Shown: positions 23,054 through 31,573, counted from the first letter of the stretch. The stretch is DNA of 45,757 nt from Candidatus Bipolaricaulota bacterium (GCA_018609825.1 JAHEOA010000110.1:1-45757); one strand, 5' to 3'. The notes: generated by a model not told the origin, from the sequence alone. Translations and numbers: made by a program.

Positions 23054-24052
23054 TTACTTTTCTCCGTCGCGATCCTGCATGACCCGTGCCGCGACGCGGC
23101 GCCCCGCCATGAACGCGTCGTGAATGCCGTCCGGATTGAAGTCGAGCAACCCCACGGGCGGCACTTCCGGCTCCACCACGACCAGCTCCGCTTCCACTTT
23201 GTCCGCCAGCCAGCCGAGCCCGCGCTCGGCGATCGCCTCGCGGTCCCAGCCGAGCTCGCGGATCGCCCGCAGAACCTCGTTGATCTGGCGTGCGTGCTCC
23301 AGGTCGTGGTGCGTCACGCCGGCCATCATGATGTCCACGCTGCGCTCCAACAGATCCAGAAGATCGCGCTCTCCCCGCACATACGGGAGATGGCGGGGCG
23401 TGGAGAGCACGATGAACATCCGCTTGGGCCGGCCCGATCCGCCGTCGAGATGCGCCAGGCCGTCGAACGCGTCGCCGAGCGGCGCGACGTTGCGCGTGCC
23501 CCCGTCGATGTAGCGCTCCGCACGGACACTGACGGGCGGGAAGATCCAGGGAATCGCCGTGCTGGCCAACACAAAGTCCTTGATGTTCGGGTCCTGACCG
23601 GCCACGGAGACGTAATCGCCCCGATCGAGCGAGACGACGCCCACGCGCAGGTCGCGTCGGCCGCGCCGCAGACGGTCCGCGTCGAGGTGCTGATCCACCA
23701 GCCGCTTCAAGGGCGCGGGATCGTAGATGGCATGCGAGCCGAGTCCGCTCAACAGATGATCAAGATCGGCGGGAAGCTCCAACAGACGCGCGATGCCGCG
23801 CTTCAAGAAGACGTCGCGGTAGCTGCGAATGCCGAAGTAGACGTCCTTGAGCGCTTCCAGTTGCTCGGCGAACTCATCCGGGCCGTCGGCTTGCGCCAGC
23901 ATCGCCGCGTTGAGCGCGCCCACCGAGACACCCGTGATGACCTTGAAGTCCAGGCCTTGATCGCGGACCAGATGGTCGACGACGCCGACCTCGAACGCCC
24001 CGCGGGCGCCGCCGCCGCTCATCACCAACGCGTTCACGCTCGGTTCACTCAT
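23054..24052 (-). CDS. Patatin-like phospholipase
   Basis: 332 residues with a Ser-Asp dyad hydrolase fold. The oxyanion hole is in LVMSGGGARGAFEVGVV, the nucleophile Ser in ITGVSVGALNAAM (GxSxG), and the Asp in YIDGGTRNVAPL (DGG). It lacks a signal peptide, so it acts in the cytoplasm or at the inner membrane, releasing fatty acids from lipids. It starts 20 bases after the ANKH-like transporter gene and is probably co-transcribed. Start ATG 24052 has no strong ribosome binding site. Confidence 0.88.
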   Translation of the reverse strand: MSEPSVNALVMSGGGARGAFEVGVVDHLVRDQGLDFKVITGVSVGALNAAMLAQADGPDEFAEQLEALKDVYFGIRSYRDVFLKRGIARLLELPADLDHLLSGLGSHAIYDPAPLKRLVDQHLDADRLRRGRRDLRVGVVSLDRGDYVSVAGQDPNIKDFVLASTAIPWIFPPVSVRAERYIDGGTRNVAPLGDAFDGLAHLDGGSGRPKRMFIVLSTPRHLPYVRGERDLLDLLERSVDIMMAGVTHHDLEHARQINEVLRAIRELGWDREAIAERGLGWLADKVEAELVVVEPEVPPVGLLDFNPDGIHDAFMAGRRVAARVMQDRDGEK

Positions 24053-24072
24053 GGCGCGTGCATTCTAGGCGA

Positions 24073-25443
24073 TCAGTCGGTGCCGGAGGCAACTTGCGTC
24101 GATTCCACTGAGCCCCCGGCATCGCGCTCGGCGATCACCCGCCATGCGGGGCGTCCTCGCCAGAGCAGCCAGCCGACTTGGACGAGCCCGCCGACGACGA
24201 ACCCGCCGACGCCGAAGTAGAGCCCGGTGATCGTCCCTTGGGCGACGCCGATCCCCAGGACGACCCCCGCGCTGAGCAGGAAGATCGCCACGGCCTCGCT
24301 CACCCCGCGCGTGCGGCGGCCTTGAATGAGGAGCCCCTGGAGGGCATTCTGCCAGACGCTGATCGCCGGCATCAGGAGCCCGATCCACAGCGCGGATCCG
24401 CCCAGCGCGGCCAACTCGGGGCGCAGCCCCGAGATCGTGCGGAACCAGAGCCACGACAGGGGCGTCGCGGCGATCAGGGCCATCACGACCGTCAGGATCG
24501 CGCTGAGCGCGATCGTGAACCGTCGCAGCGTGAACGCCGAGCCGGGCTCATCCAACAGCGCCACGACGACCTCCTGATAGGCGAGCCCGAGGCTGCGCAA
24601 GAGGAACATCAAGCCCTGGATGACGGGCCAGACGGCCAAGGACATGAGCGCGTCCGGCATCCGGCTGATCATCGCGCTGCCGAGGGGATTGATCAGCAAG
24701 TTCATCAGCGAGGTCAGCGACAACGGGACGTAGAACCGCGCGAACTCGCGATACGTCAGCGGCGCCTCCATGGGCGTCTCCGGATAGAGCCGACCGCGCA
24801 AGACGGGCCGCACGCGCCAGCCGATGAACGCCGCTTCGGCCAACACGCCAGCGGCCACGGCGCTCGGGCCGACGACGATGCCGGGCCAGGTCCCGACCCC
24901 GTAGCCGAGCGCCAGCACGCCGCCCAGCGCGCCCAGGCGACAGAGCGTCCCCTGGGTGACGACGGGCGCGTGGTCGTAGCGGATCAGCACGCCCTGGTTG
25001 AAGCGCCGATAGGCGATGGACCACGTCCAGGGCGTCATGATCAACAACCCCAAGCGAGCCGGCTCGATCACTTCCGCGGGCGCCCCGATGATCCCCTCGA
25101 CGACGAGGTAGTACAGCGGCGTGGCGGCGATGAGCAGGTGAATCGTCGTGAGCGTCGCCCCGGCCAGCAGCATGAAGCGTCGGAGTTTGAGGTAACTGGC
25201 CCAGTCCTTGCTCAGCGCCGTGGAAGCCGCCAAGAGCATGATGATCGGGGACTCGATGATGAGCGAAAGGGGAAAGACGACGCCGCCGTAGGCGGCCAGG
25301 CTGATTTCGGGGTTGTCCAGACGCGCGATGACCGCGCTCACCGCGGGCAGCTCCACGGCCATGAGCATCCAGCTGGCTGCGAGCGGCCACCAGCGCTTGA
25401 GCACCCGGCGCGTGGGGACGGGAGGTGGGGGCGTTTGGGCCAT
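24073..25443 (-). CDS. ANKH/MATE-like multidrug and small-anion exporter
   Basis: 456 residues with about 12 hydrophobic segments. The opening WWPLAASWMLMAVELPAVSAVIARL, then SPIIMLLAASTALSKDW and YRRFNQGVLIRYDHAPVV, recall bacterial homologues of the progressive ankylosis protein (MOP superfamily), which exports ATP or pyrophosphate in animals. The bacterial role is unknown. A TAGAGT box ends 9 bases before the ATG (25458-25453), so this transcript too may be leaderless. Patatin follows. A lipid or polymer flippase is the main alternative. Confidence 0.68.
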   Translation of the reverse strand: MAQTPPPPVPTRRVLKRWWPLAASWMLMAVELPAVSAVIARLDNPEISLAAYGGVVFPLSLIIESPIIMLLAASTALSKDWASYLKLRRFMLLAGATLTTIHLLIAATPLYYLVVEGIIGAPAEVIEPARLGLLIMTPWTWSIAYRRFNQGVLIRYDHAPVVTQGTLCRLGALGGVLALGYGVGTWPGIVVGPSAVAAGVLAEAAFIGWRVRPVLRGRLYPETPMEAPLTYREFARFYVPLSLTSLMNLLINPLGSAMISRMPDALMSLAVWPVIQGLMFLLRSLGLAYQEVVVALLDEPGSAFTLRRFTIALSAILTVVMALIAATPLSWLWFRTISGLRPELAALGGSALWIGLLMPAISVWQNALQGLLIQGRRTRGVSEAVAIFLLSAGVVLGIGVAQGTITGLYFGVGGFVVGGLVQVGWLLWRGRPAWRVIAERDAGGSVESTQVASGTD

Positions 25444-25563
25444 GGGCCTTATACTCTAGTCCATGGCAGCGCCGGTGTCACGGCCGGCCCTGGCAGCCTC
25501 GATGATGCTCCTGACCAGCCCAGCGTCGCGGCGAGCCGACGCCCAGCCGACGGGGCGCTGCGC

Positions 25564-26259
25564 TCAGACGATCCCCATAATAACGCCGACCAGCTGCTCC
25601 CAGACCGAGAAGCCCGTGGCGATCGCGAGCACGGTGTCCACCCCGAAGAAGGCGAACAGGGCCGCGCCCAGGAAGTGGGCCTTGCGCATGTCGACCCGAT
25701 GGGCCAAGCGGTGCAGCAGATACGCGTTGACCAAGCTGACCGGGATAATCGCCGCCATCTCGCCCACCCAGATGGCGGGCGTCGCGCCATACTGGGCGGC
25801 CAATCCGACGGTGATCAACTGGGTCTTGTCGCCGACCTCGCCCGTCGCCATCAGCGCAAAGACGGCGCCGAAGCGCCCGAGGGGTCCCTTGGCCGACCGA
25901 CCGAGAATTCGGAGCTCCGTGCCGTTGGCGGAGGGCCGGCCGTCGAGGGTCGCGTCGGCGCGAGCGTCGTCAAGCCCCTGGCCATCCGGCGCCGAGCGGA
26001 ACAGCATGACCGCGAAGAGCAGAAACAGCCCGGCGGTGACGGCGTCGAGGGCCAGGCCGGGCAGGGCCTGTTGGAGGGCGTTGCCGAAGAGGATCTCCAG
26101 CGCGGTCCATCCCGCAAACGCCGTCGCGGCGGCCCCGACGACCAGCAACGGGCGATACCGCGTGGAGAGCCCGGCGATGATGAACTGGACCTTCTCGCCC
26201 GGCAGGACGGTCAATTGAGCGAGAGCGGCCACGAGGGCGATCTCGACGAACGCCGTCAT
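25564..26259 (-). CDS. GDT1/TMEM165-family cation exporter with one degenerate motif
   Basis: 231 residues, about six membrane segments in two inverted halves. These proteins export Mn2+ or Ca2+. The second half carries the signature E-x-G-D-K-T in ATGEVGDKTQLITVGLAAQY. The first half, where the same motif is expected, reads LTVLPGEKVQFIIAGLSTRY, with PGEK in place of GDK. I recall a similar variant in haloarchaeal members, so it may be a subfamily, not decay. A cytoplasmic loop (APDGQGLDDARADATLDG) joins the halves. It lies downstream of DUF488. Confidence 0.8.
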   Translation of the reverse strand: MTAFVEIALVAALAQLTVLPGEKVQFIIAGLSTRYRPLLVVGAAATAFAGWTALEILFGNALQQALPGLALDAVTAGLFLLFAVMLFRSAPDGQGLDDARADATLDGRPSANGTELRILGRSAKGPLGRFGAVFALMATGEVGDKTQLITVGLAAQYGATPAIWVGEMAAIIPVSLVNAYLLHRLAHRVDMRKAHFLGAALFAFFGVDTVLAIATGFSVWEQLVGVIMGIV

Positions 26260-26341
26260 GGGGTTGCCCCGGCGCTGGTGCGCTCATCGGCCAAGGCTTC
26301 GCGTCCTCCGCGCTCCCCTTCCAGCGCATTCGCCATAGGTC

Positions 26342-26791
26342 TCACGCTCGTCCCGTTTCCGCGTCGTTGTCGTGGCGGTCGGTCAGCCAGGTTTCGGCCC
26401 ATTCGATCAGCAGGTGGCGATGACAGGCCTTGTCGGCCGCGCAGTAGCAGACCATATAGACGTCCAGATGGCGGCTCGTCTTGGCGAGTTGGGCCAAGGT
26501 CCGCCTGGCGTCGTCGTCGTGGCGGATCTGCTGGAAGAAGCGCTCGCGGTAGCTGACGTCGACAAAGGCTCGATTGTGCGCGTCCGTGTCGGGCATGCCG
26601 CGTTCCTTGAGCTCGGCCTTGGCCGCCATGAACTCGCCCAGCAGGGCTTCGGACGGCGCCAACTCCGGCCGTCGCTGCAGCCGATCTCGCTGATCGCGGC
26701 GCAGGAACCACGGCGGCCTCAAGGTCACGTCGATCAGCAGCGGCCCGTCCGGAATGGTATCCAGTTGAGCGAAGTAGGTCTCGGCCATCAT
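26342..26791 (-). CDS. DUF488 family protein
   Basis: 149 residues. The family hallmark is the C-terminal VYMVCYCAADKACHRHLLIEW, with a Cys pair and CHRHLL. N-terminal strand LLIDVTLRPPWFLRR is followed by a helical middle rich in Arg and Asp. Function is unknown; a metal- or nucleic-acid-linked role has been guessed. GGAGG lies 8 bases before the ATG at 26791. It is followed by the GDT1 gene with 82 bases between. Confidence 0.8.
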   Translation of the reverse strand: MMAETYFAQLDTIPDGPLLIDVTLRPPWFLRRDQRDRLQRRPELAPSEALLGEFMAAKAELKERGMPDTDAHNRAFVDVSYRERFFQQIRHDDDARRTLAQLAKTSRHLDVYMVCYCAADKACHRHLLIEWAETWLTDRHDNDAETGRA

Positions 26792-27596
26792 GGAATTCGC
26801 CTCCGCTCACTCATGATTGAGGCTGGGCTCAACATGTCAATGACCTGGCTCAGCAAGCGACCCGAATGGCCAAGAGCCTTGAGCGGGTTCGCCGCCGATT
26901 GCGGCGTTGGGTCGGGTACGCTTGCGCGCAGGCAACTGAGGGCGATGGCAGGAGCATGGCGCCCTCGCCCGACAGGCGCGAGGGTTGCAAGTCTGCTTCC
27001 ACGACTCCGATCCAAGCCGGAGCCTCGTTGGTCGCCGACGTCGAAGGACGGCAGGTTTCTCCTGATCAATCCGACCCCTGCAGGGTCGACCTTCGCAGAG
27101 CCCAGAGGTTGCCCATGCCCACTCACGGGAGAGCTCTATGGTTATTTCCGTGTATCACAAGGCAGACAACCGTAGTGTCCTGCCACGTGAGTTGTGTTGT
27201 CTAACGATTCGCCGCCGGGGAGTCAGCATGTTAATACGTTTACAGAGGAGATAGTTAACGGTCTCTTGATGAGCTATGTATGCGGGTCGTTTATTGTCGT
27301 GAGTCGTATGGTGTCCGGCGGTCGGAGAGCGGGGGCGGTGGTCGGTCCCCAGAAGAGGGCCGAACGGTGGCGGCCGCCTTTCTCGCAGATCCGCCACGCT
27401 CAATTGACTGTGCACCGCGCGGGCAGCCCTGCCTGAGGGGCCATCCGCACGGAGCACCGAGGGCTCAAGTCCATCCCGTTTCTCCGATGTCGATTTCCAT
27501 GGGCCGACGAAATCCCGAAGCAGAGCTGAGCTCGGGACTTCTCCCATCAAGCGTGTCGGTGGGCACTTCTCAAAACTCATCTTTCGAGCAGCTCGG
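26792..27596. other. 805 bases without a convincing gene
   Basis: No frame here shows a known domain. The part 26890-26984 holds GC hairpins: CGCCGC/GCGGCG (26890-26906), then GAGGGCG/CGCCCTC (26938-26966), which overlaps and excludes CCCTCGC/GCGAGGG (26962-26984). A further one is CGACCC/GGGTCG (27071-27087). The part 27130-27320 is visibly richer in A and T than the surroundings. The minus-strand reading LGHSGRLLSQVIDML near 26850 faintly recalls the C-terminus of the neighbouring recombinase. Consistent with a decayed insertion, but not proof. Confidence 0.5.
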
Positions 27597-28166
27597 CTAC
27601 CCTTCGAGCAATCCGACGGCCTGGCTCAGCTGGTCATCGGTCACCGAGAGATACCGCTCGGTGGTCGCCAGGCTCGAATGGCCTAACAGCACTTGGATGA
27701 CGCGCAACTGAACGCCCCTGTTGAGCATGGTCGTGGCGAACGTCTTGCGCAGCGAGTGGGTGGTCACCTTGCCCGTGATGCGGCACTCGTCGAAGATCGA
27801 TCGGAGGACGTAGTCCGCCCCTCGACGGGTCAGCCGATGGCCATCGGCGTTCAAGAACAGGGGCGCGTCCCCATCCAAGCGATCGCCACCCCGGTGCTTC
27901 TCGGAGATCAGGGCTGAGAGGCTTGCTTTTGCCTTTCCGTTCAGCGGGACGGCCCTGGGCTTTGCGCCCTTCGTCCTCGTCAATTCCAGGCGGCTCACAG
28001 GCGCATCAAACCTCCAAACATCTCCTACATCTAGGTTGACGAGTTCGGAGACGCGCAGCCCGCAGTTTACGCCGACTTCAAAGAGACACGTGTCGCGAGA
28101 GGATCGGCGCTCAAGGCAGGACCGAATCGTATGCAGTTCCTCCATGGTCAGTGAGCGTGCCTTCAT
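27597..28166 (-). CDS. Minimal tyrosine recombinase (catalytic domain only)
   Basis: 189 residues with every catalytic residue of the family: Arg38 (CGLRVSEL), Lys66 (RTKGAKPRAV), His137 and Arg140 (THSLRKTFATT), His163 (LLGHSSLATTE) and Tyr172 (ERYLSV). The usual N-terminal DNA-clasping domain of about 90 residues is missing. AGGAGGG precedes the ATG at 28166, and no recognisable domain lies upstream, so the short form looks native, comparable in length to FimB and FimE. It could be an integrase relic beside the tRNA genes or an inversion recombinase. No clear target repeats were found. Confidence 0.88.
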   Translation of the reverse strand: MKARSLTMEELHTIRSCLERRSSRDTCLFEVGVNCGLRVSELVNLDVGDVWRFDAPVSRLELTRTKGAKPRAVPLNGKAKASLSALISEKHRGGDRLDGDAPLFLNADGHRLTRRGADYVLRSIFDECRITGKVTTHSLRKTFATTMLNRGVQLRVIQVLLGHSSLATTERYLSVTDDQLSQAVGLLEG

Positions 28167-28471
28167 GGCAGCGTTGCCCTCCTGTCGGAATTTTAGCCGG
28201 GCAAGGCGAGCCTGGCGATCACGTCTGTCCTTGATGTGGGCGTGCGAGGCCCTCCTCGCAATGCAAGCAGTTCCAAGGCCCTGGACCGAACAAGCTCGCG
28301 GCCGGGCCAGGGTGAGCTTCAGTTCGCCCGCACGCAGGTCGCTGCGCGGGGCCCTCGACGGTGCGGCGCGCCCGATCGGCGGCTCCACTCCATCCGGAGT
28401 CTGGATATCTCCCCGACCGAGTGGCCTTGGGTCGGCTGACGCTGCACGGAGCTCCGTCGCAAGCGAACCGA

Positions 28472-28500
28472 TTGCAGCTTCCGGCCTGATGCGCTAGACT
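28472..28500 (+). promoter_or_regulatory. Promoter of the tRNA pair
   Basis: TTGCAG, 17 bases, TAGACT, ending 12 bases before tRNA-Ile. The stretch from the recombinase start (28166) to here shows nothing else I can name. Confidence 0.65.
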
Positions 28501-28512
28501 ATCGGCCGTTCT

Positions 28513-28587
28513 GGGGCTATAGCTCAGGGGTAGAGCGCGCGCCTGATAAGCGCGAGGCCGGTGGTTCGAATCCACCTAGCCCCACCA
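28513..28587 (+). tRNA. tRNA-Ile (anticodon GAT)
   Basis: Complete cloverleaf: acceptor GGGGCTA with TAGCCCC, D stem GCTC/GAGC, anticodon stem CGCGC/GCGCG with loop CTGATAA (anticodon at 28545-28547), T arm GGTGG-TTCGAAT-CCACC, discriminator A, and a gene-encoded CCA. It reads ATC and ATT. It is followed after 19 bases by tRNA-Ala, the pair that in most bacteria lies between 16S and 23S rRNA; no rRNA is present here. Confidence 0.97.
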
Positions 28588-28606
28588 CTTGCCGCGACGC
28601 ACGCAT

Positions 28607-28682
28607 GGGGACGTAGCTCAGCTGGGAGAGCGCCTGCCTTGCACGCAGGAGGTCGCCGGTTCGAATCCGGTCGTCTCCACCA
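28607..28682 (+). tRNA. tRNA-Ala (anticodon TGC)
   Basis: Acceptor GGGGACG with CGTCTCC (one G-T pair), D stem GCTC/GAGC, anticodon stem CCTGC/GCAGG with loop CTTGCAC (anticodon at 28640-28642), T loop TTCGAAT, and encoded CCA. Shares the promoter upstream of tRNA-Ile. The next 155 bases hold only a weak inverted repeat (GGCGGTT with AACCGCC) before parA. Confidence 0.97.
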
Positions 28683-28837
28683 GGATCCACGATGCCGACG
28701 GCGACGGACCGCTCAATCGGTTGGCGGTTTGCGCGCTTGTGAGCTCGGTCAACCGCCCTCACCCGGACATGAGTCCTTGACCCCGCGCTCCATCTGGCTC
28801 ACGCTCAGTCTCATCCCACAACAGCGGTGGTGGAGAC

Positions 28838-29605
28838 ATGCGAACGATTGCGGTGGCATCGCAAAAGGGCGGTGTCGGCAAGACCTCATTCGTGCAGAAC
28901 GTCGGCTACGAGCTTGCCTCGCAGGGCCAGACCGTCGTCCTCGTCGACTTCGACCCGCAGGCCAACCTCACCATGAGCTACGGCGTCGATGGCGACGGCA
29001 AGCGCACGACCGTCCTCGACGCGCTCGAGGCGCCCCAGCAGACGCCGGAGACGCTCGTGCCCGCCCGCGAGGGGCTTCCCTTGTATCTCATGCCCTCGTC
29101 CATGGACCTGTCCGCAGCGGAAGTCAACTATGCCTCGGACATCGAGCGCCAGTTCAAGCTGGACGAGGCGCTCGGTCAACTCCGGGGCCGCGGCGTCGAC
29201 ATCGTCATGATCGACGCGCCCCCCTCGCTCGGCTTCTACACGGTCAACGCGCTCGTGGCCGCGAACGAGTTCCTCATTCCGCTGCAGTGCCAGGGGCTCG
29301 CCTGGAAAGCGCTGGATCAGCTCTTCGGCATCATCGACCGGATCAAGCGCAAGCTGAACGCCGAGCTGGGCTTCGGCGGCATCGCGCTGACGTTTTTCGA
29401 CACGCGCAACAACCTTTCCATCCAGGTGGCCGATCAGGCCCGCGAGCAGTTCAACGGCAGCGTCTTCGAGTACGTCGTGCCGGTCAACGTCAAGATCGCC
29501 GAGGCGCCCCTGCGCGGGCTGACGGTCATCGAGCACGCGCCCGACTCAAGGGGCGCGCAAGCCTATCGACACCTGGCCGAGGAGGTGATCCAGCGTGGCG
29601 AATGA
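28838..29605 (+). CDS. parA: ParA/Soj-family partition ATPase
   Basis: 255 residues. The deviant Walker A is QKGGVGKTSFVQNVG (residues 9-23, with the signature Lys10), Walker A' lies in VVLVDFDPQANLT, and Walker B in IVMIDAPPSLGFYTVNAL. Such ATPases bind DNA as dimers and move chromosomes, plasmids or protein clusters. There is no N-terminal HTH, so it is not the P1-plasmid type. GGTGGAG precedes the ATG. The next gene overlaps by 11 bases and encodes a small DNA-binding protein, making a two-gene module. Not beside dnaA, gidB or a canonical parB. Confidence 0.9.
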   Translation: MRTIAVASQKGGVGKTSFVQNVGYELASQGQTVVLVDFDPQANLTMSYGVDGDGKRTTVLDALEAPQQTPETLVPAREGLPLYLMPSSMDLSAAEVNYASDIERQFKLDEALGQLRGRGVDIVMIDAPPSLGFYTVNALVAANEFLIPLQCQGLAWKALDQLFGIIDRIKRKLNAELGFGGIALTFFDTRNNLSIQVADQAREQFNGSVFEYVVPVNVKIAEAPLRGLTVIEHAPDSRGAQAYRHLAEEVIQRGE

Positions 29606-29891
29606 TCGGCTGGACCTGGGCAAAGTGCGCAATTGGGAGCACGCCATCGACGCCGGCCCGTCCGGCAACCGCGGCAAGGGGACGGCCAAGCCGGAGAAGT
29701 GGAAGCGGCGCACGTTCCTCTTGACGCCCGACTTGGCCGAGCGCATCGACGAGCTGGCCGAGCAGTACGCCGTGGAGAAGAACGCCCTCGTGCGCTACGC
29801 CCTCGACGTCATGATCGCGCAGATCGAGTCGGGCGAGCACGAGCTGCCCGTCAAAGAAAAGGTCGTGCGCGAGATCGAGTGGGAAGGTTGA
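29595..29891 (+). CDS. Small ribbon-helix-helix-like partner of ParA
   Basis: 98 residues from GTG at 29595, overlapping parA. The basic stretch KPEKWKRR is followed by a ribbon-helix-helix pattern: RTFLLTPDLAERIDELAEQY, then EKNALVRYALDVMIAQIE. This makes it a candidate centromere-binding protein like the small RHH partners (ParG, omega) of plasmid ParA. The N-terminal region (DRLDLGKVRNWEHAIDAG) may contact the ATPase. It could also be a cargo adaptor in a McdAB-like positioning system. Function is inferred from the pairing. Confidence 0.7.
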   Translation: MANDRLDLGKVRNWEHAIDAGPSGNRGKGTAKPEKWKRRTFLLTPDLAERIDELAEQYAVEKNALVRYALDVMIAQIESGEHELPVKEKVVREIEWEG

Positions 29892-29967
29892 CCGGAGGGG
29901 CAGGCCTCAGTGCCGGCCGGGTCGAATGGACCGCGGCGCCCCCAGGGTCGCCCCGGCAAGATCCCGA

Positions 29968-30762
29968 TCAAGTCGATCCATTGTCGACAATCCGCCGCGC
30001 GAGCGTGAGAAACCCCGTGTGGCGGATGCCCTCGTGTTGGGGGCGTACGCTCGGCGGGTTGACGTGCCAGAAGCGCAACAGCGTCTCGAAGGTGTCGAGC
30101 TGCTGGAACTCGGGATGGTCTCTTAGCGCTTCGACGAAGCGCTCGATCTGCGTCACGCTGGGCACGTAGGCGGCCAACAGTCCGCCGGGCTGGATCGCCT
30201 CGGCCATCTCGGGCAGGGCCTCCCACGGCTCCGGCAGGTCGAGCACGGCGCGATCCAGGTGCCGCTCGGCGACCCCCTCGGCGACGTCCCCGATCCGCAG
30301 GTGGAGCGACGAGGGCGTCCGCCCATAGAACATCGTCGCGTTGGCGCGCGTCAGCAGGAGCATGTCCTCCCGCACGTCGTAGCCGTAGACGCGGCCCTGG
30401 GGGCCGACGGCGCTGAGCAGGCCCAACGTCAGCGCCCCGGAGCCCGCCCCGGCCGTCATCACGCGCATCCCGGAGCGAATGTCGGCCCACATCAACAATG
30501 CCCCGATGTCTTTGGGATAGACGATCCCGCTCTGGCGCTTCATGTTTAGGATGAAGTCACTGAGCGAGGGACGCAGCACCGTGACCGGGCGATCGAGGTG
30601 CGTGTGCACGCGCAGGCCGGGCGGACGGCCGATGAGGGTGTCGCACTCGATCCAGCCGAGGTGGAGCGAGATGCGCTCGCCCGCTTCAAGGCGCTTGAGG
30701 ACGACGTTCTGCTTGGCGTGCAGCGCGACGAGATCGCCGTCTTGGAGGCGGTCCTGGCTCAT
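29968..30762 (-). CDS. trmI: tRNA (adenine58-N1)-methyltransferase, TrmI family
   Basis: 264 residues. A small N-terminal beta-domain with DLVALHAKQNVVLKRLEAG is followed by the Rossmann fold: IVYPKDIGALLMWADI, then VMTAGAGSGALTLGLLSA (SAM site), VYGYDVREDMLLL, and AVLDLPEPWEAL where the catalytic Asp-Leu-Pro lies. The family makes m1A58 in the T loop as a tetramer. The ATG at 30762 starts 37 bases after the aldolase gene; no strong ribosome binding site. It is third in the glnS run, giving two tRNA-related genes in one operon. Confidence 0.92.
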   Translation of the reverse strand: MSQDRLQDGDLVALHAKQNVVLKRLEAGERISLHLGWIECDTLIGRPPGLRVHTHLDRPVTVLRPSLSDFILNMKRQSGIVYPKDIGALLMWADIRSGMRVMTAGAGSGALTLGLLSAVGPQGRVYGYDVREDMLLLTRANATMFYGRTPSSLHLRIGDVAEGVAERHLDRAVLDLPEPWEALPEMAEAIQPGGLLAAYVPSVTQIERFVEALRDHPEFQQLDTFETLLRFWHVNPPSVRPQHEGIRHTGFLTLARRIVDNGST

Positions 30763-30799
30763 GGGACGCGCCGAAGACCGGCCCAGCGGCGGGGGGCGC

Positions 30800-31573
30800 T
30801 CATGGGATCTCCGATCGCACGTCGTCGAGGTAGCGCGTCGCGCCGTCGGCAAACAGGTTGCTCGCGCCCGTGCAGAGCCATTGAATCCCGTTCGCGTGCC
30901 AGCGCCACGCGGCCTCCGCGTTCTGGGCGATCGTCCCCACGGCCTTGCCCGCCTCGCGCGTGTGCTGCGACAGCCGTTCGATGATGCGGGTCACGTCGGG
31001 ATGTTGCGTCTGACCGGGCAGGCCGAGGGCGGTGGACAGGTCCGACGGGCCGAAGAAGATCAGGTCGACGTGCTCCGTGGCGGCGATCTCCTCGAAGCGG
31101 TCGACGGCCTGGTCGGCCTCGATCTGCACCCCGATGAACGTCTCGCGGTTGGCGTCGGCGACGTGCTGGGTGATCCCGCCCTCGCCCAGGCCCCACTGCG
31201 ACGTTCGAGTCGGGGCCAGGCCGCGTTTCCCCATCGGGGGATACTTGACGGCGTCCACGACGCGCTGCGCGTCCGCGCCCGTGTCGACCAGCGGGATGAG
31301 CACGCCCTGGGCCCCGCTTTCGAGGAACTTCTGGATCTCTTGGGGATGATTGTGGCCGACGCGGGCGATCGGCGTCACGTCGTTGAGCTCGGCCGCGCGG
31401 ATGAGGTCCTCGGCCGACTCGGCCGTGAGGCCGGTGTGTTCGCCGTCGACGATGACGAAGTCCATGCCGACCAGCCCCAAGATTTCAACGAGCTCCGGAT
31501 GGGGGACGTTGACGAAGGCGCCGACGAGCGTCTCGCCGCCTTGGAGGCGCTGCTTCATGCGGTTCGGCTTCAT
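30800..31573 (-). CDS. HpcH/HpaI-family aldolase
   Basis: 257 residues. Metal-dependent class II aldolase fold related to 2-dehydro-3-deoxyglucarate and 4-hydroxy-2-oxoheptanedioate aldolases, which split 2-oxo acids to pyruvate and an aldehyde. Motifs: [12 protein letters not shown] (base His), [12 protein letters not shown] (metal Glu), [13 protein letters not shown] (metal Asp), and [20 protein letters not shown]. The ATG overlaps the glnS stop codon as ATGA, so translation is coupled. The natural substrate cannot be told from the sequence. Confidence 0.88.
   Translation of the reverse strand: MKPNRMKQRLQGGETLVGAFVNVPHPELVEILGLVGMDFVIVDGEHTGLTAESAEDLIRAAELNDVTPIARVGHNHPQEIQKFLESGAQGVLIPLVDTGADAQRVVDAVKYPPMGKRGLAPTRTSQWGLGEGGITQHVADANRETFIGVQIEADQAVDRFEEIAATEHVDLIFFGPSDLSTALGLPGQTQHPDVTRIIERLSQHTREAGKAVGTIAQNAEAAWRWHANGIQWLCTGASNLFADGATRYLDDVRSEIP

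Noticed and set aside
24178..26556. Very long plus-strand frame (792 codons)
   Set aside because: It is an antisense shadow of the ANKH-like, GDT1 and DUF488 genes; composition (Arg, Asp, Gln, His rich) is typical of GC-rich antisense frames.
26788..27126. Relic of a second tyrosine recombinase (minus strand, LGHSGRLLSQ)
   Set aside because: Only about 15 residues resemble the intact recombinase C-terminus and none of the other motifs is present.
27194..27436. 80-residue open frame with an upstream AGAGGAG
   Set aside because: No recognisable domain, odd composition, and the purine-rich box is badly spaced from the start codon.
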